Notes: generated by a model not told the origin, from the sequence alone. 64,000 nucleotides of DNA from Paractinoplanes tereljensis (GCF_016862435.1 NZ_BOMY01000033.1:124001-188000), one strand, 5' to 3'. Positions 26,545 to 35,637 are shown, counted from the first letter of the stretch. Translations and numbers: made by a program.

Positions 26545-27560
26545 CCATCATCAAGCATCGCCTTTTCTGGCCCAGCGTCATCCTGGTGGCCCTGCTGGTC
26601 GTCAACATGTTCACCGCCAACCAGTTCATCACCGTCCGCGACGGGCACCTGTTCGGCGTGCTGCCGGACATCCTGCGCGGCAGCGCGCCGCTGCTGCTGG
26701 TGGCGCTGGGCATGACCCTGGTGATCGCCACCGGCGGCATCGACCTGTCGGTCGGTGCGGTGATGGCGATCTCCGGCGCGGTGGCCTGCCTGCTGATCAA
26801 GGACCTCGGCAACCAGAACGCCGTCGGGTCGGTACTGCTGATCATGGCGGTCGCGATCGGTGCCTCGCTGCTGCTCGGGTTGTGGAACGGCACGCTGGTC
26901 GCGGTGGTCGGCATTCAGCCGATCATCGCCACCCTGATCCTGATGGTGGCCGGCCGCGGGGTGGCCCAGCTGGTCACCGACGGTCAGATCATCAACGTGC
27001 AGTCCAGCCCGTACGCGGCCATCGCCACCGGCCACTTCCTGTCGGTGCCGATCGCCTTCCTGATCGCGATCGCGGCCGTCGTGCTGACCGTGCTGCTGAC
27101 CCGGCGCACCGCGCTCGGCCTGCTGCTCGAGTCGGTCGGCGGCAGCCCGACCGCCAGCCGGCTGGCCGGCATCCGGGCCCGGCGGATCACCATCATGGTG
27201 TACGTGGTCTCCGGCGGCCTGGCCGGTCTGGCCGGCCTGATCTACAGCGCCAACATCAAGAGCGCGGACAGCATCTCGGCCGGTAATCTGATCGAGCTCG
27301 ATGCCATCCTGGCCGTGGTGATCGGCGGGACCGCCCTGATCGGCGGCCGGTTCTCCATCGCCGGCACGGTCATCGGCGCGATCCTCATCCAGGCCCTGCA
27401 GGTCACCGTGGTGGCCGTCGGCGTGCCGAGCAAGGCCACGCTGCTGTTCAAGGCCGTGATCGTGGTGGCGCTGTGCCTGTCCCAGTCCACGACGTTCCGG
27501 CAGAAGGTATTCGGGCGCTTCAAGTCGCGTCCCGCCGTTACCGCGGAGGTGCCCGCGTGA
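26541..27560 (+). CDS. Sugar ABC importer permease (YtfT-like)
   Basis: A 339-residue permease of the RbsC/BPD_transp_2 family with about eight to ten membrane segments. Diagnostic stretches are LLLVALGMTLVIATGGIDLS, ELDAILAVVIGGTALIGGR and the Gly-rich GGLAGLAGLIYSA. The ATG at 26541 overlaps the ATPase stop as ATGA. The importer has two different permease genes, as in the YtfT/YjfF pair. Confidence 0.92.
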   Translation: MTIIKHRLFWPSVILVALLVVNMFTANQFITVRDGHLFGVLPDILRGSAPLLLVALGMTLVIATGGIDLSVGAVMAISGAVACLLIKDLGNQNAVGSVLLIMAVAIGASLLLGLWNGTLVAVVGIQPIIATLILMVAGRGVAQLVTDGQIINVQSSPYAAIATGHFLSVPIAFLIAIAAVVLTVLLTRRTALGLLLESVGGSPTASRLAGIRARRITIMVYVVSGGLAGLAGLIYSANIKSADSISAGNLIELDAILAVVIGGTALIGGRFSIAGTVIGAILIQALQVTVVAVGVPSKATLLFKAVIVVALCLSQSTTFRQKVFGRFKSRPAVTAEVPA

Positions 27561-28579
27561 CCACGATCGACGCAACGCCGGCGACGAACAAGACACCGTC
27601 GCCGACCAATCCGCGCCGGCGGGTCTACCTGCCGAACACCAAGTACATCCCGATCCTGGCGACGCTCACGCTGCTGCTGATCATGTACTTCACCGGGGTG
27701 GCCAACTACGAGAACTTCGGCCAGCCCAGCGTCGTGGTCAACCTGTTCCGCGACAACGCCGTACTGATCGTGGTCGCGGTCGGGATGACCTTCGTGATCA
27801 TCACCGGCGGCATCGACCTGTCGGTCGGCGCCGTCATCTCGATGACCACGACGCTGACCGCCACCCTGCTGCAGGCCGGTTGGCCGCCGCTGGTCGTGCT
27901 GCCGGCGGTGCTGCTGCTCGGTTCGCTGCTCGGCATGGGCATGGGCGCGGTGATCCACTACTTCAAGGTGGAGCCGTTCATCGCCACCCTGGCCGGCCTG
28001 TTCCTGGCCCGTGGCATCGCGCTGTTCATCAACCAGAGCTCGATCCCGATCCGGGACAAGCTCTGGAAGGCGATGTCCGAGTACCGCATCGTGCTGGCCG
28101 ACGGGGTGGTCACCAAGATCACCTCGGTCACCGCGGTCGTCGTGGTGCTGATCGCCGCGGCGGTGCTGGCCTGGACGAGGTTCGGCCGCAACGTCTACGC
28201 GATCGGCGGCAACGCCGACTCGGCGCTGCTGATGGGCCTGCCGGTAGGCCGTACGAAGATCGCGGTCTACACCCTCAGCGGTTTCTGCGCGGCGCTGGGC
28301 GGCGTGCTGTTCAGCATCAACTCCACCTCGGGCTGGGCGCTGCAGGGCCAGGGCCTGGAGCTGGACGCGATCGCCGCCTGCGTGATCGGCGGCGTGCTGC
28401 TGACCGGCGGCTCCGGGTACGTCTTCGGTTCCCTGCTGGGCGTGATGGTCTACGGCCTGATCCAGACCATCATCACCTTCCAGGGCGACCTGAACGCGGC
28501 CTGGACCCGCATCATCGTCGGCCTGCTGCTGTTCGGCTTCATCGTCCTGCAGCGGGTGGTGACCCGAAGAGCCAGATGA
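27557..28579 (+). CDS. Sugar ABC importer permease (YjfF-like)
   Basis: A 340-residue permease of the same family, second half of the heterodimer. It has the MTFVIITGGIDLSVGA motif and ELDAIAACVIGGVLLTGGSG. The GTG start at 27557 overlaps the previous stop as GTGA. The first 35 residues are a polar N-terminal tail (TNKTPSPTNPRRR). The order binding protein-ATPase-permease-permease equals ytfQ-ytfR-ytfT-yjfF. Confidence 0.92.
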   Translation: MTTIDATPATNKTPSPTNPRRRVYLPNTKYIPILATLTLLLIMYFTGVANYENFGQPSVVVNLFRDNAVLIVVAVGMTFVIITGGIDLSVGAVISMTTTLTATLLQAGWPPLVVLPAVLLLGSLLGMGMGAVIHYFKVEPFIATLAGLFLARGIALFINQSSIPIRDKLWKAMSEYRIVLADGVVTKITSVTAVVVVLIAAAVLAWTRFGRNVYAIGGNADSALLMGLPVGRTKIAVYTLSGFCAALGGVLFSINSTSGWALQGQGLELDAIAACVIGGVLLTGGSGYVFGSLLGVMVYGLIQTIITFQGDLNAAWTRIIVGLLLFGFIVLQRVVTRRAR

Positions 28580-28592
28580 TCTATCCTCGTGA

Positions 28593-28609
28593 AGGAAACG
28601 GCGTTTCCT
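28593..28609. promoter_or_regulatory. Palindrome before the atypical SDR gene
   Basis: AGGAAAC-GGC-GTTTCCT, a perfect 7-bp inverted repeat, lies 11 bases before the ATG at 28621 and next to its ribosome-binding site. It could be an operator or a small hairpin that masks translation. Confidence 0.45.
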
Positions 28610-28620
28610 AGGGGGATACG

Positions 28621-29445
28621 ATGCGGTTCGTGATCGTCGGCTGCGGCAACGTAGGCATGGAGTTGGCCCGCCGCTGGACCGCAGCCGGCCACCGCGTCAC
28701 CGGCACCACCACGACCCCCGCGCGGGTCGGCGAGGTGGCCGCCGTGTGCACGACGGTGGCCGTGCTGCGTGGCAGCGACCGTGAGACCCTGGCCCGCACG
28801 GTGGCCGGTGCCGACGCGGTGGTCCTCACGGTGAGCCCGCGGATCGCCAGGGCCTTCGACGCCGGTTCCCGCACGGCGGAATACGCGACCACCCTGACCG
28901 CCACCGCGAAGACCGCCGCGAGCGTCCATCCCCGGGTGATCTTCACCAGCTCGATCTCGGTGTACGGCGCCGGCGCCGCCGACCCGGTCGAGGAGTCCAC
29001 CCCGCTGACCGGCGACCCCGACGCGTCCCCGCGCAACTTCATCGCGGCCGAGCGCGCGGTCCTGGCCACCCCGCGCGGCGCGGTCCTGCGCATCCCCGAC
29101 GTGTACGGCCATCCCCGCGACATCGACTATCCCAGCCGGGTGCGAATGGCCCACGAGCTGCTGGGCGGCAGTGTCCCGTTCGACGGCAGCGCCCTGCTGC
29201 ACCGCATCGACTACCGGGATGCCGCCGCGGCCCTCGACTTCATCGTGGCCCGGAACCTGATAGGCGCCTACAACGCCGTACCCGACGGGTCCGTCCCACC
29301 CACCAACCGCGAGGTCTTCGCCGGCATCTGCGCCGACTCAGGCTGGCCCGAACTGTCCTACCGAGGCGAGATCGCCACCCCACGGGTCCCGGTCAGCTCA
29401 GCCAAACTGCGCGCCGCCGGCTTCACCTTCGCCCACGCCGCCTGA
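28621..29445 (+). CDS. NAD(P)-binding epimerase/dehydratase-like protein (atypical SDR, YeeZ type)
   Basis: A 274-residue Rossmann protein. The dinucleotide motif is VIVGCGNVG at residues 4-12 and the substrate-side motif FTSSISVYG is near 105-113. The later LRIPDVYG and the short length resemble YeeZ-like atypical SDRs rather than full sugar epimerases. A purine-rich ribosome-binding site precedes the ATG. It lies 42 bases behind the importer operon but has its own palindrome, so it may be separately controlled. The substrate is unknown. Confidence 0.8.
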   Translation: MRFVIVGCGNVGMELARRWTAAGHRVTGTTTTPARVGEVAAVCTTVAVLRGSDRETLARTVAGADAVVLTVSPRIARAFDAGSRTAEYATTLTATAKTAASVHPRVIFTSSISVYGAGAADPVEESTPLTGDPDASPRNFIAAERAVLATPRGAVLRIPDVYGHPRDIDYPSRVRMAHELLGGSVPFDGSALLHRIDYRDAAAALDFIVARNLIGAYNAVPDGSVPPTNREVFAGICADSGWPELSYRGEIATPRVPVSSAKLRAAGFTFAHAA

Positions 29446-29460
29446 CCCTTCAAGGTAGTG

Positions 29461-29484
29461 CCCGGCCGGGGCTGTCCGGCCGGG
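29461..29484. terminator. Bidirectional hairpin between convergent genes
   Basis: A perfect 9-bp stem (CCCGGCCGG/CCGGCCGGG) with a 6-base loop, between the plus-strand stop at 29445 and the minus-strand stop at 29505. Confidence 0.7.
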
Positions 29485-29504
29485 TACCACCGGAGCGGGT
29501 CAGG

Positions 29505-30359
29505 TCAGGGGCAGGTGCTGCGGTAGTCGGACGGGGTGGTGCCGGTCGGGCCGGGGCAGATGAACTGGTCGTAGCGGGTGTCGTTGTCGACGAAGCGCTT
29601 CAGCCAGGCCACCGCCAGCCGGCCGGTCAGGGTGTTTACCGTCTGCGGGAAGAAGTGGCTGGCGCCGCGCAGCTCCAGGTACGCCTTCTCGGACGCGGCC
29701 GGGATCGTGTTGTAGAACGGGATGGAGTGGCTGGCCACCGGCGCGATGGTGTCCGACTGGCCGCCGATGATCAGGGTGGGGACCCGGTCGTCGGACCAGG
29801 ACTTGTCGCTGTTCCACGGGGCCAGCGGGACCGCCGCCTGCAGGGACGGGCGGTCCTTGGCGGCCTCCAGGCTGCCGCCGCCGCCCATCGAGTGGCCGGC
29901 CACCGCCAGCCGTGACGCGTCGACCCGGGTGCGCACCGAGCTCTGCCTGGTCAGGTAGTCCAGGGCGGCCAGCAGCTGGTCGCCGCGCGAGGCCGGCTGG
30001 TCGAGCAGGGAGTTGGTCTCGATGCCGATCACCACGAAACCGTGCGAGGCGATCCGCGGGCCGAGCCAGTCGATGCTGGACCAGGTGGCGGTGAAGCCGG
30101 GGGAGATGGCGACCGCGCCGAACGTACCGTCGGCGGTGCTTGTCGGGTAGTAGATGACGCCGCCACCGAAGCCGGTGACCAGCGACGAGACGTTCGTCTG
30201 CGAGACGGCGTAGGGGCCGCGGGTGGCGTCCAGGGCGGACGTGGTGGGGGCCGGGCCACGTTCGTAGGGGTTGTCGGCGGCGTAGGCGATCGCGGTGGGG
30301 GCCACCGCCAGGAGTACGGCGGCGGCCACAGCGGCCAGGAAGCGGCGGATGGGGTTCAT
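29505..30359 (-). CDS. Secreted cutinase / polyester (PET) hydrolase-type lipase
   Basis: A 284-residue secreted serine hydrolase. A signal peptide ends AYA-ADNP at residue 27. The mature start NPYERGPAPT and the motifs FGGGVIYYP, GAVAISPG, LGPRIASHGFVV, GHSMGGGGS, PTLIIGGQSDTIAPV and VAWLKRFVDNDTRY match the actinobacterial cutinases that cleave polyesters, such as Thermobifida Cut2 and LCC. The triad is Ser157, Asp203, His235; Trp182 is in PLAPW; Cys268 and Cys283 should form the C-terminal disulfide. The oxyanion/aromatic clamp residue is Phe89 (SPGFTAT), where characterised PET hydrolases usually have Tyr. Natural substrates are probably cutin or lipids. It is divergent from the LuxR-type gene. 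Confidence 0.92.
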   Translation of the reverse strand: MNPIRRFLAAVAAAVLLAVAPTAIAYAADNPYERGPAPTTSALDATRGPYAVSQTNVSSLVTGFGGGVIYYPTSTADGTFGAVAISPGFTATWSSIDWLGPRIASHGFVVIGIETNSLLDQPASRGDQLLAALDYLTRQSSVRTRVDASRLAVAGHSMGGGGSLEAAKDRPSLQAAVPLAPWNSDKSWSDDRVPTLIIGGQSDTIAPVASHSIPFYNTIPAASEKAYLELRGASHFFPQTVNTLTGRLAVAWLKRFVDNDTRYDQFICPGPTGTTPSDYRSTCP

Positions 30360-30501
30360 GGCCGCCAGTGTTTGGGGCCAGTTGTTGTCTAGGCATCGGT
30401 GAAATCACCAGTGCTGGCAACAAGTGGGTAATGGCAGGGAAATATTCGTCAGGCGAAAAGTCCCTTCTCTCCGGGTCTGCCGGTCGGTAAGACTGCGGGG
30501 C

Positions 30502-33183
30502 ATGGTTGATGCACGGGTGGTGCAAGAACCGGTCCTGTTCGGTCGGTCCGAGCTGGTGGACAGTGGATCGGCGGTGCTGCTGCGAGGTGGCGGCCTGGTC
30601 TACCTCGGTTCGCCGGGGATGGGCCGCAGCTCGCTGCTGCGGGCGGTGGCCGGTCACGCCGGGACGGTGCTCGCGGCGCCCGGCCTGGCCGACGAGTCGG
30701 AAATGTCGTACGCGGGGCTGCAGCGGTTGTTCGAGCCGGTGCTGGGCGACCTGCCGGTCGGCCGGCATGCCGGGTTCCTCCGGGCGATGGCCGGCCGGGC
30801 GCCCGGCGACTGCCGGCTGCAGATCGGGATGTCAGTGGCCGTCCTGCTGCGGGCCGCGGCGGCCCGCCGGGGCCCGGTGCTCTGCCTGATCGACGACGCC
30901 GACCTCCTCGACTTCCCGTCCTGGCAGCTGATCAAGCTGGCGATGCGCCGGCTCGCGGGCACCCCGGTGACGCTGCTCGCCTCCGCGGTGGACTCACCGA
31001 TCGGCCGCGAGGTGGCGTCGGGCCTGATGGTCCGGCCGGTGGGGCCGCTCGACGACCGGGCCGCGCACGCGCTGCTCCGGCACGTGGTGCCGGACGTCGC
31101 CGAAGAGGTAGCCACCGGAATCCTCGAACTGGCGGCCGGAAACCCCGGGGTGCTGGTCGAGCTGGGCGAGGCACTGACGCCGGAACAGCGGCGGGGCTAC
31201 GCGCCACCGCCCACCAGCCTGCCCTCGTCGAGCGCCCTCGGCCACCGCCTCCGCTCCGCCGTGGCGGCCCTGCCGCCCGCAACCCAGGCCATGCTGCTCC
31301 TGGCCGCAGCGCCGCCCCAGGCCGGCATAGCCGACCTGGCCTGCGCGCCGTCCACCCGGCCCGGCCGGGAGACGGACGGGCTGGCCGATCTCGAACCGGC
31401 GGAGCGGGCCGGGCTCGTCGAAGTGCTGGAGGCGGGGGTTGTGTTTCGGCCGCCGGTGCTGCGGACGGTGATCTATCAGGACGCCCCGATCGGGCGCCGC
31501 CGGCAGGCCCACCTGATGCTTGCCCGGATTCTCGCGGCCCGCGGCCGCCGCCTGCCGGCTCTGCTGCATCGCGCCGCCGTCGCGGCGGCGCCCGACGACG
31601 ATCTTGCCCGCGAGCTGAGCGAAGTCGCGGTGGGTGCGGCGCCGGCGGAGGCTGCGCTTGCTTTGCGGTACGCGGCGGAGCTCGCCGCCGACCCGGCCGT
31701 CCCGCTGCTCGGCGCGGCCCGGTCCGCGTGGGCGGCGGGACGCCCGCAGGACGCGGTGCCGTTGCTGCGCCGGATCGCCCGGACCTCGGCGCCGGCCGGG
31801 GTACGGGCCCGCGCCCGGAGTCTGGTCGCCGAACTGAGCCTGCGCGGTGCGCCCCTCTCGGCCCGCGACACCCTGCTGGACGTGGCCGCCGAGTTGCTCC
31901 CCACCGACTTCCCGGGAGCCCTCGACGCACTGCTGCTGGCCGGCGAGGCGTGCGGCCGAGCCGGCGACCCGGGCCGTTTCACCGCGCTGGCCCGCCAGGC
32001 CGAGGCCCGGGCCGGGGCTCAGGCTGAGCTGGAGGTTGGCGGGGAGCTGGCGTTGCAGCAGGTTGCCGGGCTCGCTGACCTGATGTCCGGTGCCGACGAC
32101 GAAGCGTTCGCCCACTTCCGGGCGGTGCTGCACCTGGCGCCCGGCGTCGACGATCCGAAGCTGCTGATTCCGGCCGCGATGGCCGGTGTCCTGATCGGAC
32201 AGGACCGGCGCGGCGCCGAGATCGCCACCCGGGCGGCCGCGCTGGCCCGCGCGGCGGGAGTGCATGCGCTGGTGCCGGCGGCGTTGGAGGCCGCCGCGTA
32301 CGCCCAATTGGCCGCCGGTAACTATGCGGCCGCGGCCGACACCGCCCTTGATGGCGCGGCCGCGGCCCGGCGGGCCGCCCGTCTGGATCTCGCCGACACC
32401 CACGTCGCGCTGCTCGCCGTGCTGGCCGCCCTGGTCGGCGACCGGCCCACCACCGAGCGCCGGGCCGCCGACGCCACCGCCCGGCACGACGAGGCCCGCG
32501 ACCTCACGGACTGGGCCTACGCCCTGCTCGACCTGGTCGAAGGCCGTCCGGCCGACGCCGCCACCCGGCTGGCCGCGATCGTCGCGGCGCCACCCGGCCG
32601 GGGCTCGGCGGTGCTGCGGGTCGCGGTGATTCCGCACCTGGTCGAGGCGGCCGGCACCGCGGCGCCGCCGCTGCAGGCGTTCGACGCCTGGGCGGGCCGC
32701 ACCGGCGAGCCGTCCTGGCTGGCGCTTCGCGCCCGCTGCCGGGCCCTGCGAACCACCGACGGCGACGCCGCCGACGACCATTTCCGGGAGGCGCTGCGCC
32801 GCCATCATCATGGTTTCGCGCGGGCCCACACCGAGCTGCTGTACGGCAGTCACCTGCGCCGCCGCCGTCGCCACCTGGAGGCCCGCGACCACCTGCGCCA
32901 GGCCGCGGAAACGTTCCACCGGCTGGACGCGGCGCCGTGGGCGGTGCAGGCCACCCGCGAGCTGCGAGCGGCCGGCGACCGGGTCCCGGCGATGACCGCG
33001 TCGCCGCTCACGGCTCAGCAGGAACGCATCGCCGGCCTGGTCGCCGACGGCGCGACGAACCGCGAGGTGGCCCAGCAACTGCACCTGAGCCCCCGCACGG
33101 TCGACCACCACCTGCGCAACGTCTTCGCCCGCCTCGGCGTCCGCTCCCGAACGGAACTCGCCCGCCTGCTGGCCGCAGGCTGA
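30502..33183 (+). CDS. LuxR-family regulator with N-terminal ATPase (LAL-like)
   Basis: An 893-residue regulator. An N-terminal AAA/STAND-type ATPase has a P-loop GSPGMGRSS at 36-44, where the usual Lys is Arg42, and Walker B VLCLIDDADLLD at about 126-137. A long alanine-rich helical TPR-like middle follows (about 350-820), then a C-terminal LuxR helix-turn-helix at about 833-893 with GATNREVAQQLHLSPRTVDH. The ATG at 30502 begins MVDARVVQEPVLFGR, typical of LAL proteins. It is divergent from the polyesterase with 142 bases between, so it may control that gene. The Arg in the P-loop may weaken ATP hydrolysis. Confidence 0.88.
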   Translation: MVDARVVQEPVLFGRSELVDSGSAVLLRGGGLVYLGSPGMGRSSLLRAVAGHAGTVLAAPGLADESEMSYAGLQRLFEPVLGDLPVGRHAGFLRAMAGRAPGDCRLQIGMSVAVLLRAAAARRGPVLCLIDDADLLDFPSWQLIKLAMRRLAGTPVTLLASAVDSPIGREVASGLMVRPVGPLDDRAAHALLRHVVPDVAEEVATGILELAAGNPGVLVELGEALTPEQRRGYAPPPTSLPSSSALGHRLRSAVAALPPATQAMLLLAAAPPQAGIADLACAPSTRPGRETDGLADLEPAERAGLVEVLEAGVVFRPPVLRTVIYQDAPIGRRRQAHLMLARILAARGRRLPALLHRAAVAAAPDDDLARELSEVAVGAAPAEAALALRYAAELAADPAVPLLGAARSAWAAGRPQDAVPLLRRIARTSAPAGVRARARSLVAELSLRGAPLSARDTLLDVAAELLPTDFPGALDALLLAGEACGRAGDPGRFTALARQAEARAGAQAELEVGGELALQQVAGLADLMSGADDEAFAHFRAVLHLAPGVDDPKLLIPAAMAGVLIGQDRRGAEIATRAAALARAAGVHALVPAALEAAAYAQLAAGNYAAAADTALDGAAAARRAARLDLADTHVALLAVLAALVGDRPTTERRAADATARHDEARDLTDWAYALLDLVEGRPADAATRLAAIVAAPPGRGSAVLRVAVIPHLVEAAGTAAPPLQAFDAWAGRTGEPSWLALRARCRALRTTDGDAADDHFREALRRHHHGFARAHTELLYGSHLRRRRRHLEARDHLRQAAETFHRLDAAPWAVQATRELRAAGDRVPAMTASPLTAQQERIAGLVADGATNREVAQQLHLSPRTVDHHLRNVFARLGVRSRTELARLLAAG

Positions 33184-33204
33184 CCAACAAAGCAGAGTGG
33201 GCGT

Positions 33205-33855
33205 ATGCATCCGGCGCCGATCAACGCGGTCATCTTCGACTTTCACGGCACGCTGGTTGGTGGTGGCGACTCGGACCGGTGGATCGAGTCCGCCTTTCGC
33301 CACCTGGGTGAGGAACCGGCCCAGGTCGAGGGCCTGCGTGCGCACCTCGATCGGATCTGGCAGCACGCCCACACGATCGACCCGGGCAGCGAGCGGGACC
33401 TGAGCGCGGACCGGCACCGGGACGTCTTCGCCCGGACGGTCGCGCTCTGCCCGGGCGTCCGGCCCGAGCTGATCGCCGCGCTCCATGCCGTCATCCCGGA
33501 CCAGTGGACGGTCTTCGCGGACACACCCCCGGTCCTGCGGGAGCTGAAGGCCCGCGGGACGAAGATCGCCGTGCTCTCGAACATCGGCCTGGACATCCGT
33601 GGCTTCCTCGACCGGGCCGGCATCGGCGACCTGTTCGACGCGGTGGTGCTCTCCTTCGAGGTGGGCCTGGTCAAGCCCGACCCGGCGATCTTCGCGCACA
33701 CCCTGAAGCTGCTCGGCGTCCCGGCGGCCGAGACCCTGATGGTCGGCGACAGCCCGCGGGACGACATCGGCGGGGTGTCGCTGGGCATCCGCACGCTGAT
33801 CCTCCCCGGCACGGAAGGACCCGTGCACGGCCTGGGCGTGGTTACGGCCGTCTAG
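33205..33855 (+). CDS. HAD-family hydrolase
   Basis: A 216-residue HAD phosphatase-like protein with a four-helix cap. Motif I is IFDFHGTLV, so nucleophile Asp12 is kept but the +2 acid/base Asp is His14. Motif II is VLSNIG, the Lys is in VKPDPAIF, and motif IV is GDSPRDDIGG. The DxHGT form occurs in some HAD families, so activity is possible but not certain. It follows the LuxR gene by 21 bases and overlaps the convergent hmuV by 14 bases. The substrate is unknown. Confidence 0.82.
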   Translation: MHPAPINAVIFDFHGTLVGGGDSDRWIESAFRHLGEEPAQVEGLRAHLDRIWQHAHTIDPGSERDLSADRHRDVFARTVALCPGVRPELIAALHAVIPDQWTVFADTPPVLRELKARGTKIAVLSNIGLDIRGFLDRAGIGDLFDAVVLSFEVGLVKPDPAIFAHTLKLLGVPAAETLMVGDSPRDDIGGVSLGIRTLILPGTEGPVHGLGVVTAV

Positions 33856-34600
33856 GCACCACCAGCGGCGTCCCGGTTCGCGGGTGGGGAAGCACCTCCA
33901 CGTCGTGCTGGTACACGTCGGACAGCAGTTCCGAGGTGAAGACCTGCGACGGTGGGCCCTCGCTGCGCACTCGGCCGGAAGCCAGCACGTAGGCCCGGTC
34001 GGCGTAGGCCGCGGCCAGGCTCAGGTCGTGCAGGACGACGATCACCGCCGTGCCCGCGGCGGCCCGGGCGCGGGCCACCGACAGCACCAGCTCCTGGTGC
34101 CGCAGGTCCAAAGCCGCCGTCGGCTCGTCGAGCAGCAGCAGTGGCGTCCGCTGGGCCAGCACCCGGGCCAGCGCGACCCGCGCCTGCTCCCCGCCGGAGA
34201 GGGCGGGAAACGGCCGGGCCGCGAACCCGGTCGTCTCGGTCACCTCCATCGCCTCGACGACCGCGTCCTCGTCGTCAGAGGACTCGGGCCGCCCCGACCA
34301 CGGCGCCCGGCCCATCCGGACGACCTCACCGACCGTGAACGGGAAGGACAGCGCCGCCTTCTGCGGCAGCACGGCGCGCAGCCGCGCCAGCGCGACCGGC
34401 TTGTAGGACCGCAGCGGCGCCCCGGAAACCGAAATGTCCCCGGTAAACGACAAATCCCCAGCCAGCGCGCCCAGCAGCGACGACTTCCCGGCGCCGTTCG
34501 GGCCGACCAGCGCGACCACCTCACCCGGCGAGACGTGCAGGTCGACCGACGAGACGACCGAAGAGCCGCCCAGCGACACCGAAACCCCGGTGGCTTTCAT
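33842..34600 (-). CDS. hmuV: Heme ABC importer ATP-binding protein
   Basis: A 252-residue ABC ATPase of the siderophore/heme importer class. It has Walker A GPNGAGKSS, signature LSGGEQARVALARV and Walker B LLLLDEPTAALDLRH. The ATG at 34600 overlaps the permease stop as ATGA and follows a GGGAGG-like site; a TTG six bases upstream is rejected for that reason. It closes the minus-strand heme operon. Confidence 0.9.
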   Translation of the reverse strand: MKATGVSVSLGGSSVVSSVDLHVSPGEVVALVGPNGAGKSSLLGALAGDLSFTGDISVSGAPLRSYKPVALARLRAVLPQKAALSFPFTVGEVVRMGRAPWSGRPESSDDEDAVVEAMEVTETTGFAARPFPALSGGEQARVALARVLAQRTPLLLLDEPTAALDLRHQELVLSVARARAAAGTAVIVVLHDLSLAAAYADRAYVLASGRVRSEGPPSQVFTSELLSDVYQHDVEVLPHPRTGTPLVVPRRP

Positions 34601-35637
34601 CCCCAACCTCCCGCCCGGGCCCGGGTCCGCCGCAGCAGCCAGAAGAACGCCGGCCCGCCGACCACCGCGGTAAGCACGCCGAGCGGCAACTCCTGATATT
34701 CGATCGCGGTCCGGGCGATCAGATCACCGGTCACCACCACGACCGCGCCGCCCAGCGCGCTGGCCGGCACCAGGACCCGGTGTCCCGGCCCGGCCACCAT
34801 CCGGATCAAATGCGGGACGATCAGGCCGACGAAGCTGATGATCCCGGTGAACGCGACCGCCGACGCGGTGAGCAGTGCGGTCACCACGATCGCGGTGATC
34901 CGCAGCCGTTCGGTGTCGACGCCGAGGTGCCGGGCCGGCCGTTCACCCAAGGCGAGCAGGTCCAGGCGCCGAGACAGCGCGACGGCGACGGCCAGGCCGG
35001 CCAACGCGCACGGTCCGGCTACGGCCACCGCACCCCAGGTCGCCTGGGCCAGGCTCCCCAGCTGCCAGAACGCGATGGCCCGCACCCCGTCGTCGTCGGT
35101 CAGGAACATCAGCAGGCCGAGCAGGGCCCCGGCGGTGGCGTTGACCGCGACGCCGGTCAGCACCAGGGTCACCACCTCGGTGCGCCCGCCGGCCCGGCTC
35201 ATCCCGTACACGATGAAGGTGGTCACGATGCCGCCGGCGAAGGCAGCCGCCGCCGTGGTCCAGCCGCCGAGGAAGGTGACGCCGCTGACGATGGCCGCAG
35301 CCGCGCCGACGGCCGCGCCGGCCGAGACGCCGACCACGCCCGGCTCGGCCAGGGGGTTGCCGAAGACGCCCTGCATGAGGGCCCCCGCGCAGCCCAGCGA
35401 CGCGCCGACGATCACCGCCAGGACGACCCGGGGAAACCGGACCAGCCACAGCGCGTTCTCGCCCTGCACCGCCGACGGCATCGGCCCGAGATCGAGGCCG
35501 AGCCGGTGCAACAGCGAACCGGCCACCTCGGACGGCGAGATCGGCACCTGCCCGCGCCCGGCCGCCAGCACGCACACGGCCGCCAGAGCAACGATCAAGA
35601 GCCCGATCAAACCCATCTTTTTGTACGCGGTCAGCAC
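34597..35637 (-). CDS. hmuU: Heme ABC importer permease (FecCD/BtuC family)
   Basis: A 346-residue FecCD-family permease with about ten membrane segments. Typical stretches are FPRVVLAVIVGASLGCAGALMQ, NPLAEPGVVGVSAGAAVGA, GIISFVGLIVPHLIRM and the C-terminal ELPLGVLTAVVGGPAFFWLL. A GTG at 35637 overlaps the binding-protein stop; an ATG at 35616 is possible. It forms the heme channel with HmuV and receives heme from HmuT. Confidence 0.9.
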   Translation of the reverse strand: MLTAYKKMGLIGLLIVALAAVCVLAAGRGQVPISPSEVAGSLLHRLGLDLGPMPSAVQGENALWLVRFPRVVLAVIVGASLGCAGALMQGVFGNPLAEPGVVGVSAGAAVGAAAAIVSGVTFLGGWTTAAAAFAGGIVTTFIVYGMSRAGGRTEVVTLVLTGVAVNATAGALLGLLMFLTDDDGVRAIAFWQLGSLAQATWGAVAVAGPCALAGLAVAVALSRRLDLLALGERPARHLGVDTERLRITAIVVTALLTASAVAFTGIISFVGLIVPHLIRMVAGPGHRVLVPASALGGAVVVVTGDLIARTAIEYQELPLGVLTAVVGGPAFFWLLRRTRARAGGWG

